Positions 52,204-64,000 of a stretch of 64,000 nt of DNA are shown here, piece after piece. The stretch covers positions 497,459-561,458 of the forward strand of contig JAXRKP010000055.1 in assembly GCA_037039925.1 (NCBI GenBank), written 5' to 3'. Both the position numbers and the translations under genes were made by a program. Within the stretch, counting starts at the first letter, position 1; the number at the start of each line of letters is the position of its first letter. A model generated the notes under the pieces. That model was not told the DNA's origin. It did no database searches and worked only from the letters and a program-made list of their open reading frames with translations. Source of the DNA: Doris montereyensis (lineage: Eukaryota; Mollusca; Gastropoda; Nudibranchia; Dorididae).

Positions 52204-52441
52204 CTATATTTAAAAAACGCACATATGTATGTACGCAGTGAGAATGCTTGTTTTTGTGAATTGAAGAAACATGTAGTGTGCATTTTCATGTGTAGTAAGC
52301 TAAGCATTAACAAATTTTATTTTAACTTTTGATGCGTAGATTTTTATAAATATTTTAAAACAATTCATAACTGTCTATATTTGCCAACATCTGATGTAAT
52401 TTTTGTGCATCTGGTAATTTACTATGCTTTTCAATTTTATC

Positions 52442-52447
52442 AATAAA
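52442..52447 (+). terminator. TMEM97 polyadenylation signal
   Basis: A canonical AATAAA lies 239 bases after the TMEM97 stop codon in AT-rich 3' UTR. No earlier AATAAA is seen. Confidence 0.65.
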
Positions 52448-52867
52448 ACCCAAGATTTTACTTGCTTTAAATTAGATACATGTATATTATACTTAGAGTG
52501 TGTACACTTGGCGCGGCCATGTAGCATATTTTACCCCAAACCATAGAATCGACAGTATCGATGCTACAGCTTTACTAACTGGCCAAGGCGATAGCCATTT
52601 GATCTAAGCGACTGCGTACAGGAAACAATTCAGTTACAGCACATCGCCATGTCACAATCAGGCAAACAATACTTTACAATATTGCATGCCGGTGCGACCA
52701 CAGCTTCTGACCTTGGCGACTGAATGCATGCCCCCGCTGCCTTTGTTTTCTGACTATTTGTTATTTGGTCTTTAAAATATATATGTCATTTTTGCCTGTA
52801 TTTAGTTGTTGTTTTTGTATTGAGTATTTGCTTGGAAATTAAATAAACTGAAAATGCTTCTGAGAGC

Positions 52868-52985
52868 CAAAAAATTTTGATTTGATTTGATTTTACCCAC
52901 AATCACAACTAAGGCGATCTCGGGTCTTGGAAGGATTACATTTTTTTTTTTTGCATGAGCTTCCCTGTAAACAGCCATGTGCATC
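52868..52985 (-). mobile_element. SINE (family 2) 3' fragment
   Basis: Its plus strand reads TTTGATTTGATTTTACCCAC, ACAACTAAGGCGATCTCGGG and CTGTAAACAGCCATG, the reverse of the family 2 end. It lies in the region just 3' of TMEM97. Confidence 0.65.
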
Positions 52986-53469
52986 TTATTATATTATATA
53001 GACTAAAAATTTCCAAACTGTGTGACATTTGAATGTCGATTACAGGAAAAGAACGTCAAAACAAAAGGGAAGACACCCATAAATGAATCCCGCAACTTTT
53101 TATTGTAAAGCTATTGGATACGACTAAATGAAAAGATACACATAGTGGTCGCAGCTACACATTCTATGACGCTTACATCATCATCGCTTATAATAGAGAT
53201 AATCTGCTAGCTATAAGGATACATTTTTGTTGTCATGATTTTTTAATCAACAAATAAATTTTTATACATTGACATGTTATTCTTCTGTTCTTCATGATAC
53301 GATTACAAAATATTATATTGAATCTAGTACTATAATCTGTGACTATAAAGGCCAGTTATCATTAATATTCCTGAGAAATTCATTTCCATGAAATTCCAGT
53401 TCTGTCAGTTTTTATTTTTTAAGAGCATGCAATCGTGTGTGGTTGAAAATTAAAATTTAATTATTCTAC

Positions 53470-53600
53470 ACGTAGACAGAGTGCTGCCAACCTACTGCTA
53501 AAAAGCAGATTTGCATACTGTTTTCGAGATTGTACGCCTTTTTTATTTTTAGATTTTATAGGTGCTAGGCGTTTTGATCCATCTTTAGTTTCTCTTGTCC
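53470..53600 (+). repeat. Second copy of the TGCCAACCTACTGC repeat start
   Basis: TGCCAACCTACTGCTAAAAA and GATTGTACGCCTTTTTTAT match 58246-58310. The flanks differ. Confidence 0.55.
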
Positions 53601-53831
53601 ACATTAACTTTTGTTAGCATTTTCTTGAACAAATTGTACACTTTTTTTCTTCTAAATCTTCCTCTTGTTGGTAAGCAATCCTCCCACTTGTTCTGTTCAT
53701 GGGTCTAGCAGCTCTGCATGTGAGTATGACGTATTAGATTGATGCTAGGAGGACTACAATTAAATAATTAGCTCAATATTCTTGTTACTCTTCTTCTGTT
53801 ATGTATGTACTTTTTCTTTTCTTCTTCTTTG

Positions 53832-54030
53832 TGATGTGGGGACTACTTAGTCCAGAGGCAAGGTGTCGGCCTCTCAACCAAGAGCTACTGGGTTCAAATT
53901 CGAGCCCTGCCAACAGGTTGAAAAATGTTCTCGTTAAAGATCCCTTGGCTGTTTACAGGGCAAAATTAAAATCCCTACTGAAAACCCTTCACCTTAGTTG
54001 TGGATTGGGGTAAATCAAATCAAAAAAATG
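53832..54030 (+). mobile_element. SINE (family 2), full length
   Basis: The head is GGGACTACTTAGTCCAGAGG with GGGTTCAAATTCGAGCCC. The body is TTAAAGATCCCTTGGCTGTT TACAGGGC and the end is TTGGGGTAAATCAAATCAAA. A tRNA-derived pol III head is clear. Confidence 0.78.
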
Positions 54031-54164
54031 TTTGGGATATGGAAACTTCCTATGTCTAATGGCTTCTGTTTTTGAAAACTGGCCTTAGTGGACTGTTGTT
54101 TATGGAACTTTTTTTACATGTATTCAAGTGCAGCTAAATTTTGTGTCGCACACATGAAGATGGA

Positions 54165-54480
54165 TTTATGATATAGGCCGTATCCTCCTTGCACAAATGC
54201 AGACCCATTGACTACATCATTTATCCCCGATCATGCCATTTCATGCAAAGACCTTCTCAACTTGCTTGGGAGCATACAGTACAGTAGACTGTTAGGCACT
54301 TCTCTCTAGCAACACGGTCTTTCTCTGCCTATGGCTGGGTACTCATTCACACCTGAGTTGAGCGAAGTACCTTTCCACTAATTGTATGACATCGTGAAAA
54401 AAACACCTGAGCCATCCAAGGGTTTTAAACAGGTGTCGCACTGTGATTACACAAATTAGCAACACTGTTTTCACTACAAC
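54165..54480 (-). mobile_element. SINE-like element (family 3), minus strand
   Basis: The reverse complement shares GTGGAAAGGTACTTCGCTCA, CTCAGGTGTGAATGAGTACC and GGGGATAAATGATGTA with 33585-33895. Confidence 0.6.
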
Positions 54481-54499
54481 GTCTCCACATGTAAGGAAA

Positions 54500-56080
54500 T
54501 ATATATTACATTACATACATTTTATACATTTATGCACATTCATACCAGATTATTTACATAAATAACATGTGTGTAACTTGTTGTTTTGGTGTGAGTGAGC
54601 ATTTGCTTCTATCTTTTGTGAAACTAGTGTAGGAATGGAGTGAAGAGACGTGAAATGCTATTGAAACAAAAAACCTCTCCCTTCATACTCCATGAATGAA
54701 ATGAAAATGTGTTTTGCCATGACACAATCATCCCTTTTCACAAATCCATAAAAATCAAATGAGTTTCATCTTTTTCAGCGTTTAATATATGCCATTGTCA
54801 TATCAATGTCAACATGTATTTCATTGTGAAAATAGTATTTTTGTGACTATTGCTATTGGAGCTATAAATAAAATAATACAAATAGGACTGAGAAAATAAA
54901 ACTGAAATATGTTTGGTTTTTGTTGAATGTTTCATTTCATTGAAATGAATTTTCTTTGTACTTATGGCAATATTGTAACTACAATACATGAGTTCATGCA
55001 TTTCACTTTTAGTTTCACTCAAAGTGTTTTTTGTTTCTGTATTGTAATTTTGAGTCTCTGTATAAATAAGATTTTAATGACATTTGACATGCTTTTCATT
55101 TTTTCCTCTTGAAAAAATAGACACTCAATATAATATACTTGTTCATGTTTTTATGCTCTACAATTCCAATATTATTATCCATGTATTTTGTAATGCAAAG
55201 AGTTTAAAAACGTGTCATTGAATATTGAATTTTCTTTCATTTTCACCCTTAGTCGGATATATAATTAATTTTTTCTCCATTTGAACTGTTATCTAGTTTT
55301 TTTTACAATGCCATAGCAATCATTAGAAGAGAAAAAAAAGTTTGTTAGATTTTTTTATTTTGCTACTAATTATACCTATATCCATTTTGTATGTGTATGT
55401 ATGTAGTTTTGTACCAGCATAATTGATACAGTAGACGCTGGATAATAAAAGCACACTTTGCATAAACACACGCCTACGGCTGCTGACTAAATTTTTACTA
55501 TATAATAAAAGCATTCTCATAAACACGGTATGCATAAAAACACACTTTTTCATGCATTCAAAGAGCATGTGTTTATCAAGCGACTACTGTATTGCCTGAG
55601 AACCGTGAGAAGTTATATGAGAGCGAGAGAGATGAGTGTGTGTGTGTGTCACTGTATATGTACGTGACTGAGAGAGACTGAATATGAATGACTTTCTTTT
55701 CCATTCCTCCAAAAAGTATCTCACTAATTAAGGATACGATTACAACAGTCAGAAAAAAATCAAACTATAAGATCAATTCTATGACTTGTCATAATGACAT
55801 GATTTGAAAACAAAAGAAAAAATTAGTGAAAGAAGTGGGGGAAAAAGCCATTGTTAAAAGTAATAAAAGTGCTAAGACTAAGGAGGCAAGACAAAATATT
55901 TCTTCATTTTAATTCAAGCTCACAAAGATTGCACACAAACAAAAGAATTGTCGCTTTTGATTTGTCAAAATTTATTATAAATCACTAGGCAAAAACAAAC
56001 AAAATACAGCATAAATTAAAAAAGACTAAAATTTAGAATATTTAGATGAAGATTGACAATGTTTGAGACGAAGCATAGAA
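54500..56080. other. AT-rich intergenic sequence without recognisable genes
   Basis: It contains only short reading frames and a small GAGAGA/GTGTGT tract near 55620-55675. No transposon signature was seen. Confidence 0.45.
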
Positions 56081-56082
56081 AG

Positions 56083-56240
56083 GAGGTCCTGTGTGCAGAC
56101 CACAACACTATGCACATTAAAGTTAAAGATCCCTTTAGCTGTAAACAGGGCAGTTGGGGCAAAATTGAAAATCGGCTCAAAACCTCATGATCACTGATCA
56201 CCTTAGTTTTGGATATGGGTAAACTACAATAATAAAAAAA
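56083..56240 (+). mobile_element. SINE (family 2) 3' part
   Basis: AGGTCCTGTGTGCAGACCAC, TTAAAGATCCCTTTAGCTGT and TTTGGATATGGGTAAAC correspond to the 3' two thirds of the copy at 60186-60510. Confidence 0.7.
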
Positions 56241-57640
56241 AGGTACCCTTCTGCGAAGTGTCTCTCCCTATCCCAATGACACAATATCCAACCCTGCCGT
56301 GCACAATCTCAATTAAGCTGCAAATTCACAGGATGTCCAGCTGGGTCGGAACGCCAGAAACATGTCGGACATTTTTTATATGTGGCTCGAAAAGATTGGA
56401 AAATGATATCTAGGGTGGGAATAAAATCTAGAAAATGGTGCTGTGACCTGACGTAAAAAAAATTGCTGAAACGTTTATCATCCAAGCCTAAACGTTGAAG
56501 AAGAAGTGTTTGCTTACATTTCAGTTCAATGAGGTGCCCTACGTGGTTTTGATTACGATTTGAATTAATAATTTTATTGAGCTTACTTTTTATGTTTGCA
56601 TTGAAATTCACGCATTTCGAGTTTTTGGCATCGGGAAACCTAGGTAGGAAATTTGGAGCAGACACTTTTCTGGACACACTGATCTATATGTGACACTATA
56701 CAACAAAAAATGCATGCATCATCATCACTTTATTCAAAATCAAAATACAGCTTTAGATGAAAAATATGTTTTTAAGTTCTTTAAATATCATATTTGCATA
56801 AAGAGCAGATATAAAACAAAATATAATAATATTAGTACCGTACACATTAATATAGTATAAAAAAGTGTCTGACTAGATGTAGGAGTGTAAATTTCATTAA
56901 GGACTCAGATCGGATTGTATATATATATATAATATAAGTAAGAGAAGATGGCTGTTTACATTTACAATACATGTAATTCATACAGAAACAGGTCATCAGT
57001 CTTTCATTCACAAGCAGTAATAATATCAGCTGAGGCAGAATGCATTGAAGAAATGTATGGCAACATATTATCAATTTGAAAAATGTGCATGACGGGCACA
57101 CACAACTTTTTTTTCAAGAGGAAGTGTAATATTATTTATATTTAACTACTTTTTACAAGCGTGCATTGCTACACCCTGGGTGATATAAGTACGATTATTA
57201 GATCAGGTTAATATTCGATTCTGAGGTTACGCAGGTTAGCATGAAGGTACTATTCTAACTTTTTAAACGATCCGGTATAACCTGTTCAAAATGGCGGGCT
57301 AGTTGAATGAAAATGATACATACTCACAAAGACAGTGAAAGTTTACATTAATTCAACGTTACTTTTGGCAGAAATCTTTCTCAAACAAAAACGATCTGGG
57401 GATGATTTGAAGCACAAAAATATGGTTACGACTCTTAGTGGCGTAAGACTAGTAAGAGCCTTTGATGAACAAAGATTGACTAACTCCTAATTATAGATAT
57501 ACATGTATATGACATTAATTACAGCACAAAATGCATTTCTTCCTGGGGTGACAGCATCCACATTTGGATTCACCTAAAACTAAAACGGGACATGTGATAT
57601 TGATAACAATGCTCACTGTTATTGTTAATAAGAACATCTG
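56240..57640. other. Intergenic sequence without recognisable features
   Basis: A 122-codon minus frame (56309-56677) has no family signature and no neighbouring splice sites of quality. A short (AT)n lies near 56915-56935. Confidence 0.4.
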
Positions 57641-57644
57641 GGAT

Positions 57645-57740
57645 TAAGGACAGGGGGGACTTGATAGTCCAGAGGCAAGGTGTCTGCCTCTCGACCCTAA
57701 GATCATGGGTTCAAGCCCCGCCGACGATTGAACAATTTTC
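57645..57740 (+). mobile_element. SINE (family 2) 5' head
   Basis: GGGGGACTTGATAGTCCAGA with GGGTTCAAGCCCCGCC matches the 5' part of 53832-54030. The body is missing. Confidence 0.7.
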
Positions 57741-57949
57741 TAGAGTAAGCAACTCCAGCAATCAGTGTCACATAGAGCATCATAATCATATATATTTCTG
57801 TTACCAATTTTCACCTGAAAAATGAGTAAGTAATATTATTATTTTCTTTTTTTGTAATGCCCCAAAGTTCTATATATGAGATGTTGGCGCAATATAATTG
57901 TGCATTATCATTATTATTATTATTATTATCGCCTGGTTTCTAAAGCTGG

Positions 57950-58150
57950 TTTATACTCCCATGCTGCAGCTGGGGTACAGGTATCACTTTTGCACCTGGG
58001 TTGAGTGGGAAAATGCATGTGTGAGTGTGAGTGTGTGCACTGTTAAGTGGCTTTCCCAAGAAACACAATGTAATGTCAGAGCTAGCATTCGAATTCAGGG
58101 ACCTCATGATCCCAAGTCCGGCAGCTTCAACACCAGGCCATAGATACCAC
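57950..58150 (-). mobile_element. SINE (family 1), minus strand
   Basis: The reverse complement carries TGATGCCGG-like head remnants, GGGATCATGAGGTCCCTGAA and TTCTTGGGAAAGCCA, matching the body of family 1 copies. Confidence 0.65.
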
Positions 58151-58239
58151 AGAATTGAAATAAGAAGAGCCTGCCATAACAAATTGGAAAAAAAAGAAAA
58201 GAAGAGAAAACCAAACATGCACAACACATACTCTACCAG

Positions 58240-58560
58240 TATTGCCAACCTACTGCTAAAAAAAGTGGATTTGTACACTTTTTTTTTTATTACAGATTGT
58301 ACGCCTTTTTTGTTTGTTTGCCTGTTAGTTAGTTTAGATTGTAAGCTTTTTGATTGAGCTCTTGTTTGCCTGTTAGTGTTAGTGTTAGATTGTTTGCTTT
58401 TGATTGAGCTCTTGTTTGCTCTGTTAGTGTTAGTGTTAGATTGTAAGCTTTTGATTGAGCTCTTGTTTGCCTGTTTGGTTGTTAGATTGGAAGTTTTTAA
58501 GATTTTCAAATTGCACATTCTTTTTTAAATCTGTCCTTTTTGATTGAGCTCTTTCCCACT
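58240..58560 (+). repeat. TGCCAACCTACTGC repeat with GATTGAGCTCTTGTTTG tandem units
   Basis: It begins TTGCCAACCTACTGCTAAAA and GATTGTACGCCTTTTTT, both shared with 53488-53545. Three units of about 60 bp with TTTGATTGAGCTCTTGTTTG follow. It could be the left part of an element whose tail is the minisatellite at 58600-59095. Confidence 0.6.
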
Positions 58561-58599
58561 GTTTGGTTTCTCCAGCCCACATGTGAGTTTGTAAGCATT

Positions 58600-59095
58600 T
58601 TCAAATTCACATGGTTTGGCAAATCTTCCTTCTTTCACCCCATATTCTATCTGCTCACATGGTTTGGCAGCTCTGCTCTACAATTCTTTCATGCCATATT
58701 GTATCTGCTCACATGGTTTGGCAGCTCTGCTCTACACATTCTTTCATGCCATATTCTATCTGCTCACATGGTTTGGCAGCTCTGCTCTACACATTCTTTC
58801 ATGCCATATTCTATCTGCTCACATGGTTTGGCAGCTCTGCTCTACACATTCTTTCATGTCATATTCTATCTGCTCACATGGTTTGGCAGCTCTGCTCTAC
58901 ATTCTTTCATGTCATATTCTATCTGCTCATTCTTTCATCTACACATATCATATTCTATCTGCTCACATGGTTTGGCAGCTCTGCTCTGCTCTGCTCTACA
59001 CATTCTTTCACCCCATATTCTATCTGCTCACATGGTTTGGCAGCTCTGCTCTACACATTCTTTCATCCCATATTCTATCTGCTCATCCATCCACC
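58600..59095 (+). repeat. 55-bp minisatellite
   Basis: About eight units contain CACATGGTTTGGCAGCTCTG, CTCTACACATTCTTTCATGC and CATATTCTATCTGCT. One unit has a partial CTCTG triplication. Reading frames over it are not genes. Confidence 0.9.
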
Positions 59096-59192
59096 TTTAT
59101 TCGTCTTTTGTCACAATCACAGTAACTACAAAAACACACAGAACAACCACCTGAAAAGAAAAACAATGTTGATGACATAACAATATAGTAAC

Positions 59193-59487
59193 AGTTCCTT
59201 CAAGGCGTTACGGCCCACAGAGCCGGAGCTTATCCCGGTTTCTACAGCGTGAAGCTGAAACGGAGCAGTGTTAATAATCACCCCTGGACAGGACGCTAGT
59301 CTGATGCAGGTTTTTACTCCAAAGCTAGCGCTTGTACCCATTTGCACCTGGGTCGAGTGGGGAAATGTGTGTTACGTGTCTTTCCCAAGGAACACAACGT
59401 CAAGCTTGACGTTGCCAGGATTCAACCTGGGGGACCTCATGATCCACCGTCCGGCAGCCAAACCACTCAGACACCGACACCACTACA
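59193..59487 (-). mobile_element. SINE (family 1), near full length, minus strand
   Basis: The reverse complement has the head GTGTCTGAGTGGTTTGG with GGTTGAATCC. The body follows with GACTAGCGTCCTGTCCAGGG and GGATAAGCTCCGGCTCTGTG. Confidence 0.78.
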
Positions 59488-60185
59488 CAATACAGTAAAT
59501 TTCATAAAACATTTTTTTCTTTGAAGATGAAGTAAAAGAAATGGCAATACCTCAAATATCAATGTTTACACAGTAATGTTAAAATAATAAAGACATACTT
59601 TATTACTTGTGATTGGATAATAATGTTATACATGTAACTACAAATACAAGGGGAAAATGGTTGGTCCAACATTCATTGTGTTCTCAAATATAATCTCATC
59701 GTTATATCCTCAACATTTTTAAAACAGACTGAAAAAGAAATAGTTTGAAGATCAAGAGAAAATGAAGCTTGTGGATACAACATGACAAATTATCCATCGT
59801 ACAAAATCAACTAGAGCATATAAACGTATTGTCAGTACTGAGAACAGCTTGAGTCATTTAACCATTCTCACATTTCATTTTAATTGGACTGAAATCTAGA
59901 CAAAAATAATAACAAAAAGAATAACACCTTTGATCCATCCCTACTTCTGTTGTCTGTCTCTCTCTGCAACTAAAGCAATCATCAAAATATCCATAAAATA
60001 ACCAAAAAAATCTCTATTAAGAAACATGAGTAAAAGCAATAAATTTGCCGTTTGAAGATAACTGCGTGCCTCAAGGAGCGTTTATTACAGCTAATGTGCT
60101 GATTATGAAGACACTCAGATCTGCTAATGCTGAAAGGTTTAAGGCTGAGAAAACAAGGACATCTGAATCAGGTTACAAATAACAG

Positions 60186-60510
60186 GACTTTGATTTAATT
60201 TGGTTTACCCACATCCACAACTAAGGTGATCTCAGGGGTTTTGGTAGATTTTAAATCTTGCCGGACTGTCCTGTTAATAGCCAAGGGATCTTTAATGTGT
60301 ACAGAGTTTTGTGATCTGCACACAGGACCTCTTTTTATTGTCCGTCTCTGATGGGACTAGTTGCCGATCCACCTACCTGGACCGGGGGGAGTGGGGGGGA
60401 TTTTGCTGGAAAAAAACGAGAAAAGGCTTCAACTGTTGGCGGGGCTCGAACCCACTACCTTTTGTTTGAGAGACTGACACCTCGCCTTTGGACTAGCGAG
60501 TCCCCCTGCA
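60186..60510 (-). mobile_element. SINE (family 2), longest copy
   Basis: On minus, the head GGGGGACTCGCTAGTCCAAA with GGGTTCGAGCCCCGCC leads through a 100-bp middle part to TTAAAGATCCCTTGGCTATT and GTGGATGTGGGTAAACC. It is longer than 53832-54030 because it keeps the middle part. Confidence 0.78.
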
Positions 60511-60689
60511 AATGACAGGATAGTGATATACATCAATGGTTGATTAGTGGTCAAGTCACTTAGCTCTGTAATAATCATCCCATATTGAAAACACATCAGG
60601 AAAAAATTACAGCAGCACTTAAAAAGGTCTTGAAATTACACCCTCAGTAAATCTGTTGTTGCCCCAAAGGCTCTAACAGTAACAGCACT

Positions 60690-60790
60690 TGAAGCCTGAA
60701 CTACTCCTGGTTTCTCTAGTGTGAAACGGAACAGGTGAAAATGATCACAAAGCTGTTGCTAGTACTGGTACCCATATGCACCTGTTACTG
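60690..60790 (-). mobile_element. SINE (family 1) 3' fragment
   Basis: On minus, CAGGTGCATATGGGTACCAG is followed by remnants of the body and GAAACCAGGAGTAG. Only the 3' half is present. Confidence 0.5.
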
Positions 60791-61061
60791 CCATAAAAGT
60801 TTATCTGAGTAGACATTTTAAACTTTGCCTGCACAACCTGTTTAACTTGTAGAAACTTTTGATGCGTGCAACGTGTACACTGGATCTTTATCATTTCATC
60901 CATCTCTGATAAGTTTTGGGACTGGATCCAGTGACCTTTACCTCAAGAACATTTTTTTAAACGTGGTGAATATTCATTTACATACCCATGCTGGGACTCA
61001 AATCCTGCAGCTTTGGCATGTGAGCTCAGTTTTTATTATTATTATACAACTACAACATTCT

Positions 61062-61185
61062 GCGCATGTTAAAGATCCCGTAGCTGTTTACAGAGCAGTC
61101 CAGTCAAAACTTAAAAATCCATTTTAAAAATCCACCCAAGATCACCGTAGGTGTGGATGTGGGTAAAGTCAAATTGTTAAAAAGT
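61062..61185 (+). mobile_element. SINE (family 2) 3' fragment
   Basis: TTAAAGATCCCGTAGCTGTT, TCACCGTAGGTGTGGATGTG and GGTAAAGTCAAATTG match the family 2 end. Confidence 0.65.
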
Positions 61186-61199
61186 CTGATGGACGTTTT

Positions 61200-62950
61200 A
61201 CAGAGTATGATAGACAACAATTCTAGAAACAAATTCTAGAAACATTCAAATCTCATGGTAGCATTTTTGTTTTAAAAGATGAAAGTGTTAGGAAGGACCC
61301 CATTACCTTGCATTAAGGTACGACAGGCAGCAATAACATAGCAATCAGTTGCAATAAGCAAATGATGCATGAAAATGTGGTTCATTTTTGACTAGGCTCA
61401 GGAGAACACCAAGATAAAAATAAATTATAAATAATATCCATAATAACATGAATTTCCTGCATACAGGATTGAGTATTTGCTTAAAAAATAATTGTGTCGA
61501 AACACCTTTGTATTTCGACACAATGGTAATATGTTTTAATGCTGAGAGAAACGTCGATATCAAATGGCTTTTGATATATTTAGAGAGTCTACGAGTCGAC
61601 CCTCATTGTACATTTTTTAACACATACATCATACACATCATCTATACACATATTTATAGTAATGATAATGTTCATTTTGGGGATACAAAATAGATATCTT
61701 CTATTCTAGCCATTGTTCAGGCTTTTCTTCGTTTCAAACATTATTCTGGTAGACAGGTTGTACATTGAAAAATGTAATTTAGAGGAGATCTTGTAATATA
61801 AGAGGGAGACTCACACTTAAAAGGAATGTTTACAATATGTGCATTTACAAAAAGGTGGGTGAAGTGGTCTCTGTCCAAGAAGAGGCAGTGTTTTCCTTCT
61901 GACAGATTTCTCTCTCTCTTTAATTATCATGCCTAAGAGGCCCCTTCGAAAATCTTTAGTCCAACTAAGAGGCCAGATGGTCTGCTAAACTCAACGCAAT
62001 AAAACATAAAAGAAATAATTCAGATCAGCAATACCACGTTTCTCTCTACCTGGAACATGTCATTGTGTGTCAAATTGGTTTTTCTATGCTCGATCGAGCT
62101 GAGCCAGCGTCAGGCTCATTATGAGGTTCTTTTGTATGCCAAACACCCCAGCAGATGTGCGAGACGATTGACATCTACAGGTTGTTTCGACACGGACGCT
62201 TGCAGACCGGTCACTGTCATTGAAACATCTTGATCAGATTGAAGGCACTGCCATGACCGATGCGGACAAAAAAAACACTTTTTTTTTGATAAAGGACTGA
62301 ATAATGGTCTGGATTACAACTACGTCAGTCAGGCCTTATTGTGTGATACAACGGCTACCTAGTGTTGTGATCAATAGAAAAAGAGAAAGGTAAAAACATT
62401 ACTTGAATTTAAAGCTCTCTTAGCCTACAGGTCTGACCAACAATAATATTAATATTTTGGGTTAAATCAAAATATGCGCGCTGACAGTAATACTCAAGAA
62501 TTGAGTTGGGTCAGTTATTATGAAGAAGAAAAAGAACAACAAATGTTACATAATGGTTATCTATAGGCTACACCCCACCTAAATTCGCCTAAGAGACTGT
62601 CCAGCTAAGGGATTGTCTTCTGTTGTCTCCCGAAGACGTACCTCTATAAAGTTGATAAAGACTTGAATAATAATAAAAAAAGAGAGCAAGTCCCCTGCAC
62701 AAAGTGTTGAGCATCAGGTAATTAGGAGTAAAGGCCTGATTTGTAAAGTCATTCGGCACAGTATGGTAATTTTTACCATTGCTTTCCACGTCGCCTTTAG
62801 TTGCATTGACTCTGGATAGATCTAGCTATTCATTTTGCTGCCCATTTAGCAGGACCAGAAAATGGGACGCTCGGACTGGGTATCAAACTAAAGTCAATGA
62901 CATGGCAGTCCGACACTCCTACTAACAAAGCTACCTAGTCTTTGGGGAAA
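61200..62950. other. Sequence 3' of the right-edge exon, no feature recognised
   Basis: It may include 3' UTR or intron of the minus-strand gene at 63022-63739. No exon with both splice sites and a family signature was found. Confidence 0.4.
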
Positions 62951-63021
62951 CAAGAGAAGAAGAAAAAACCCCAAACCTAAAGAATAAGAGGAGTTCTACA
63001 TCACTGTAAAAAAAACTAGGT

Positions 63022-63739
63022 CTATAGATAGCTATGATTCTCCCCACTTTCCTCTCCAGTTTGTAACGCCAACACTGCCTCTCCATGGACAGCAAGCCCA
63101 TCTTGGGCTGAGCCAGGATTTTCTTCAACGGCAGGAAGAGCATCTTCAGTGGACACAGTTGATAACGAAAGTGATGATAAAGACAATAACGATTGTGACG
63201 AACTTGGCTCAAGATTTTGGGACTCTCTATCTGATACTGATATGGCTAAGGTCGGGGATATGGGGGTAGGCGGTGTTTTTGGCGATGAGGATAAAACGTT
63301 GCTATCGTGAGAAGATGACCGTCGCTTTGATTTGGAAGAAGACGATTTCGATGAGGACCTCTTTGACACAGGAGAGCGCGAAGAAGAAGTTTTTCGCCCT
63401 GATGGTGAAGACAATGCTGAAGTGGACGTTGTTGTCGATAAGAAGTTGCCATACCCTAAATCTGTGGGTGGTGCACTACAGTTATCTTTCTCATCGCTGC
63501 CTGGCGATAGTTTGTGTAGAGAAGAGACCTCCTCAGCCTTGACCTTGGCAAGCCAGCCGTCAGGGGATGAAAACTCGTACGACAAGAGAAGATCCCTGAG
63601 TCTTGACGCTGTGCGCGCGATATCGACTCCACACACAGGGACACGCGATGCTTGTGCTTGACGCGCGTATGGTCATGCACTAAGTCCCTCAAGGCTTTTG
63701 TTATCTGGACACAGGCAGAGACCATACTCATAGCTAATC
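63022..63739 (-). CDS. Internal exon of an unrecognised Ser-rich protein, runs off the right edge upstream
   Basis: The acceptor is tctctcaacag (ends 63740). The exon first encodes a helical, basic segment (LAMSMVSACVQITKALRDLV, HDHTRVKHKHRVSLCVESIS). It then continues in a shifted frame with TASRLRDLLLSYEFSSPDGW and KVKAEEVSSLHK. After that comes a long Ser-rich tract (KRSSSKSSSSKSKRRSSSHD) with Pro-rich and acidic parts, to a stop at 63022. The frame shift sits in a CGCGCGC run near 63620. The 3' border is unknown and a donor may lie before the stop. I do not recognise the family. The helical N-terminal part looks conserved and the rest disordered. Confidence 0.6.
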
Positions 63740-64000
63740 CTGTTGAGAGAAAACATCAAGTGATGAGAACGAATAAAACTGCAGTAGTCCGATAACTAGT
63801 GAAGAGGAATATAAAACAGCAACGAAAGGCCTAATAGAAAGAAAACAAGATGGAACAGAGACATTTTTTGTCAGCAACAAAAAAGACATAAGTTATTGTT
63901 TCTATGTCTTTTTCTGTTGCCGGTGAGCCAAATATTTCTCTGTTCTGTCCTGTTTCCTTTATTTACTTTTGAGATAAAAGAAATAGCATCAAAAAATTGT

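Overview
This is a repeat-dense metazoan nuclear window. The genes are split by GT-AG introns, and there are tRNA-derived SINEs, several non-LTR retrotransposon lineages, Penelope-like termini and many minisatellites. The gene and repeat content suggests a lophotrochozoan, most likely a mollusc (possibly a gastropod). That placement is an inference from style, not proof.

Layout. (1) 1-16.4 kb, minus strand: nine exons of the DNTTIP1 orthologue (MiDAC histone-deacetylase complex subunit). All splice phases agree, and the gene runs off the left edge. Its introns hold two RTE-like retrotransposons, a TTAA-flanked insertion, a foldback element, SINEs and minisatellites. (2) 16.4-20.1 kb: a CR1/Rex-like LINE fragment and dispersed non-coding repeats. 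(3) 20.1-38.8 kb, minus strand: four exons of an unrecognised Ser/Gln/Pro-rich, AT-hook-like protein. It starts at 38,782 beside a CRE-containing promoter. The donor of its last visible exon is phase-compatible with the first DNTTIP1 exon, so the two may form one transcription unit. Between its exons lie an inverted pair of Penelope-like ends with hammerhead-ribozyme cores, a hAT-transposase fossil, a 15-bp minisatellite of about 1.1 kb, a long GA tract and a 52-bp minisatellite. (4) 40.0-43.4 kb: the longest RTE-like copy. (5) 43.6-44.7 kb: a hAT-type TIR element with a perfect 8-bp target duplication. (6) 44.8-52.5 kb, plus strand: TMEM97 (sigma-2 receptor), three exons, with its first intron packed with nested LINEs. 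(7) 52.5-62.9 kb: SINEs and minisatellites. (8) 63.0-63.7 kb, minus strand: one exon of an unrecognised Ser-rich protein that runs off the right edge.

The Ser/Gln-rich gene and TMEM97 are divergent. Without the LINE and the hAT element their start codons would be about 1.5 kb apart. Several coding exons carry single-base frame breaks (homopolymer or dinucleotide runs), while the nine DNTTIP1 exons carry none. These look more like residual assembly indels than gene death. I see no operon, CRISPR array or defence system. The most novel points are the possible DNTTIP1 fusion, the Penelope/hammerhead inverted pair carrying a 32-bp copied exon fragment, and the hAT insertion against the TMEM97 start.
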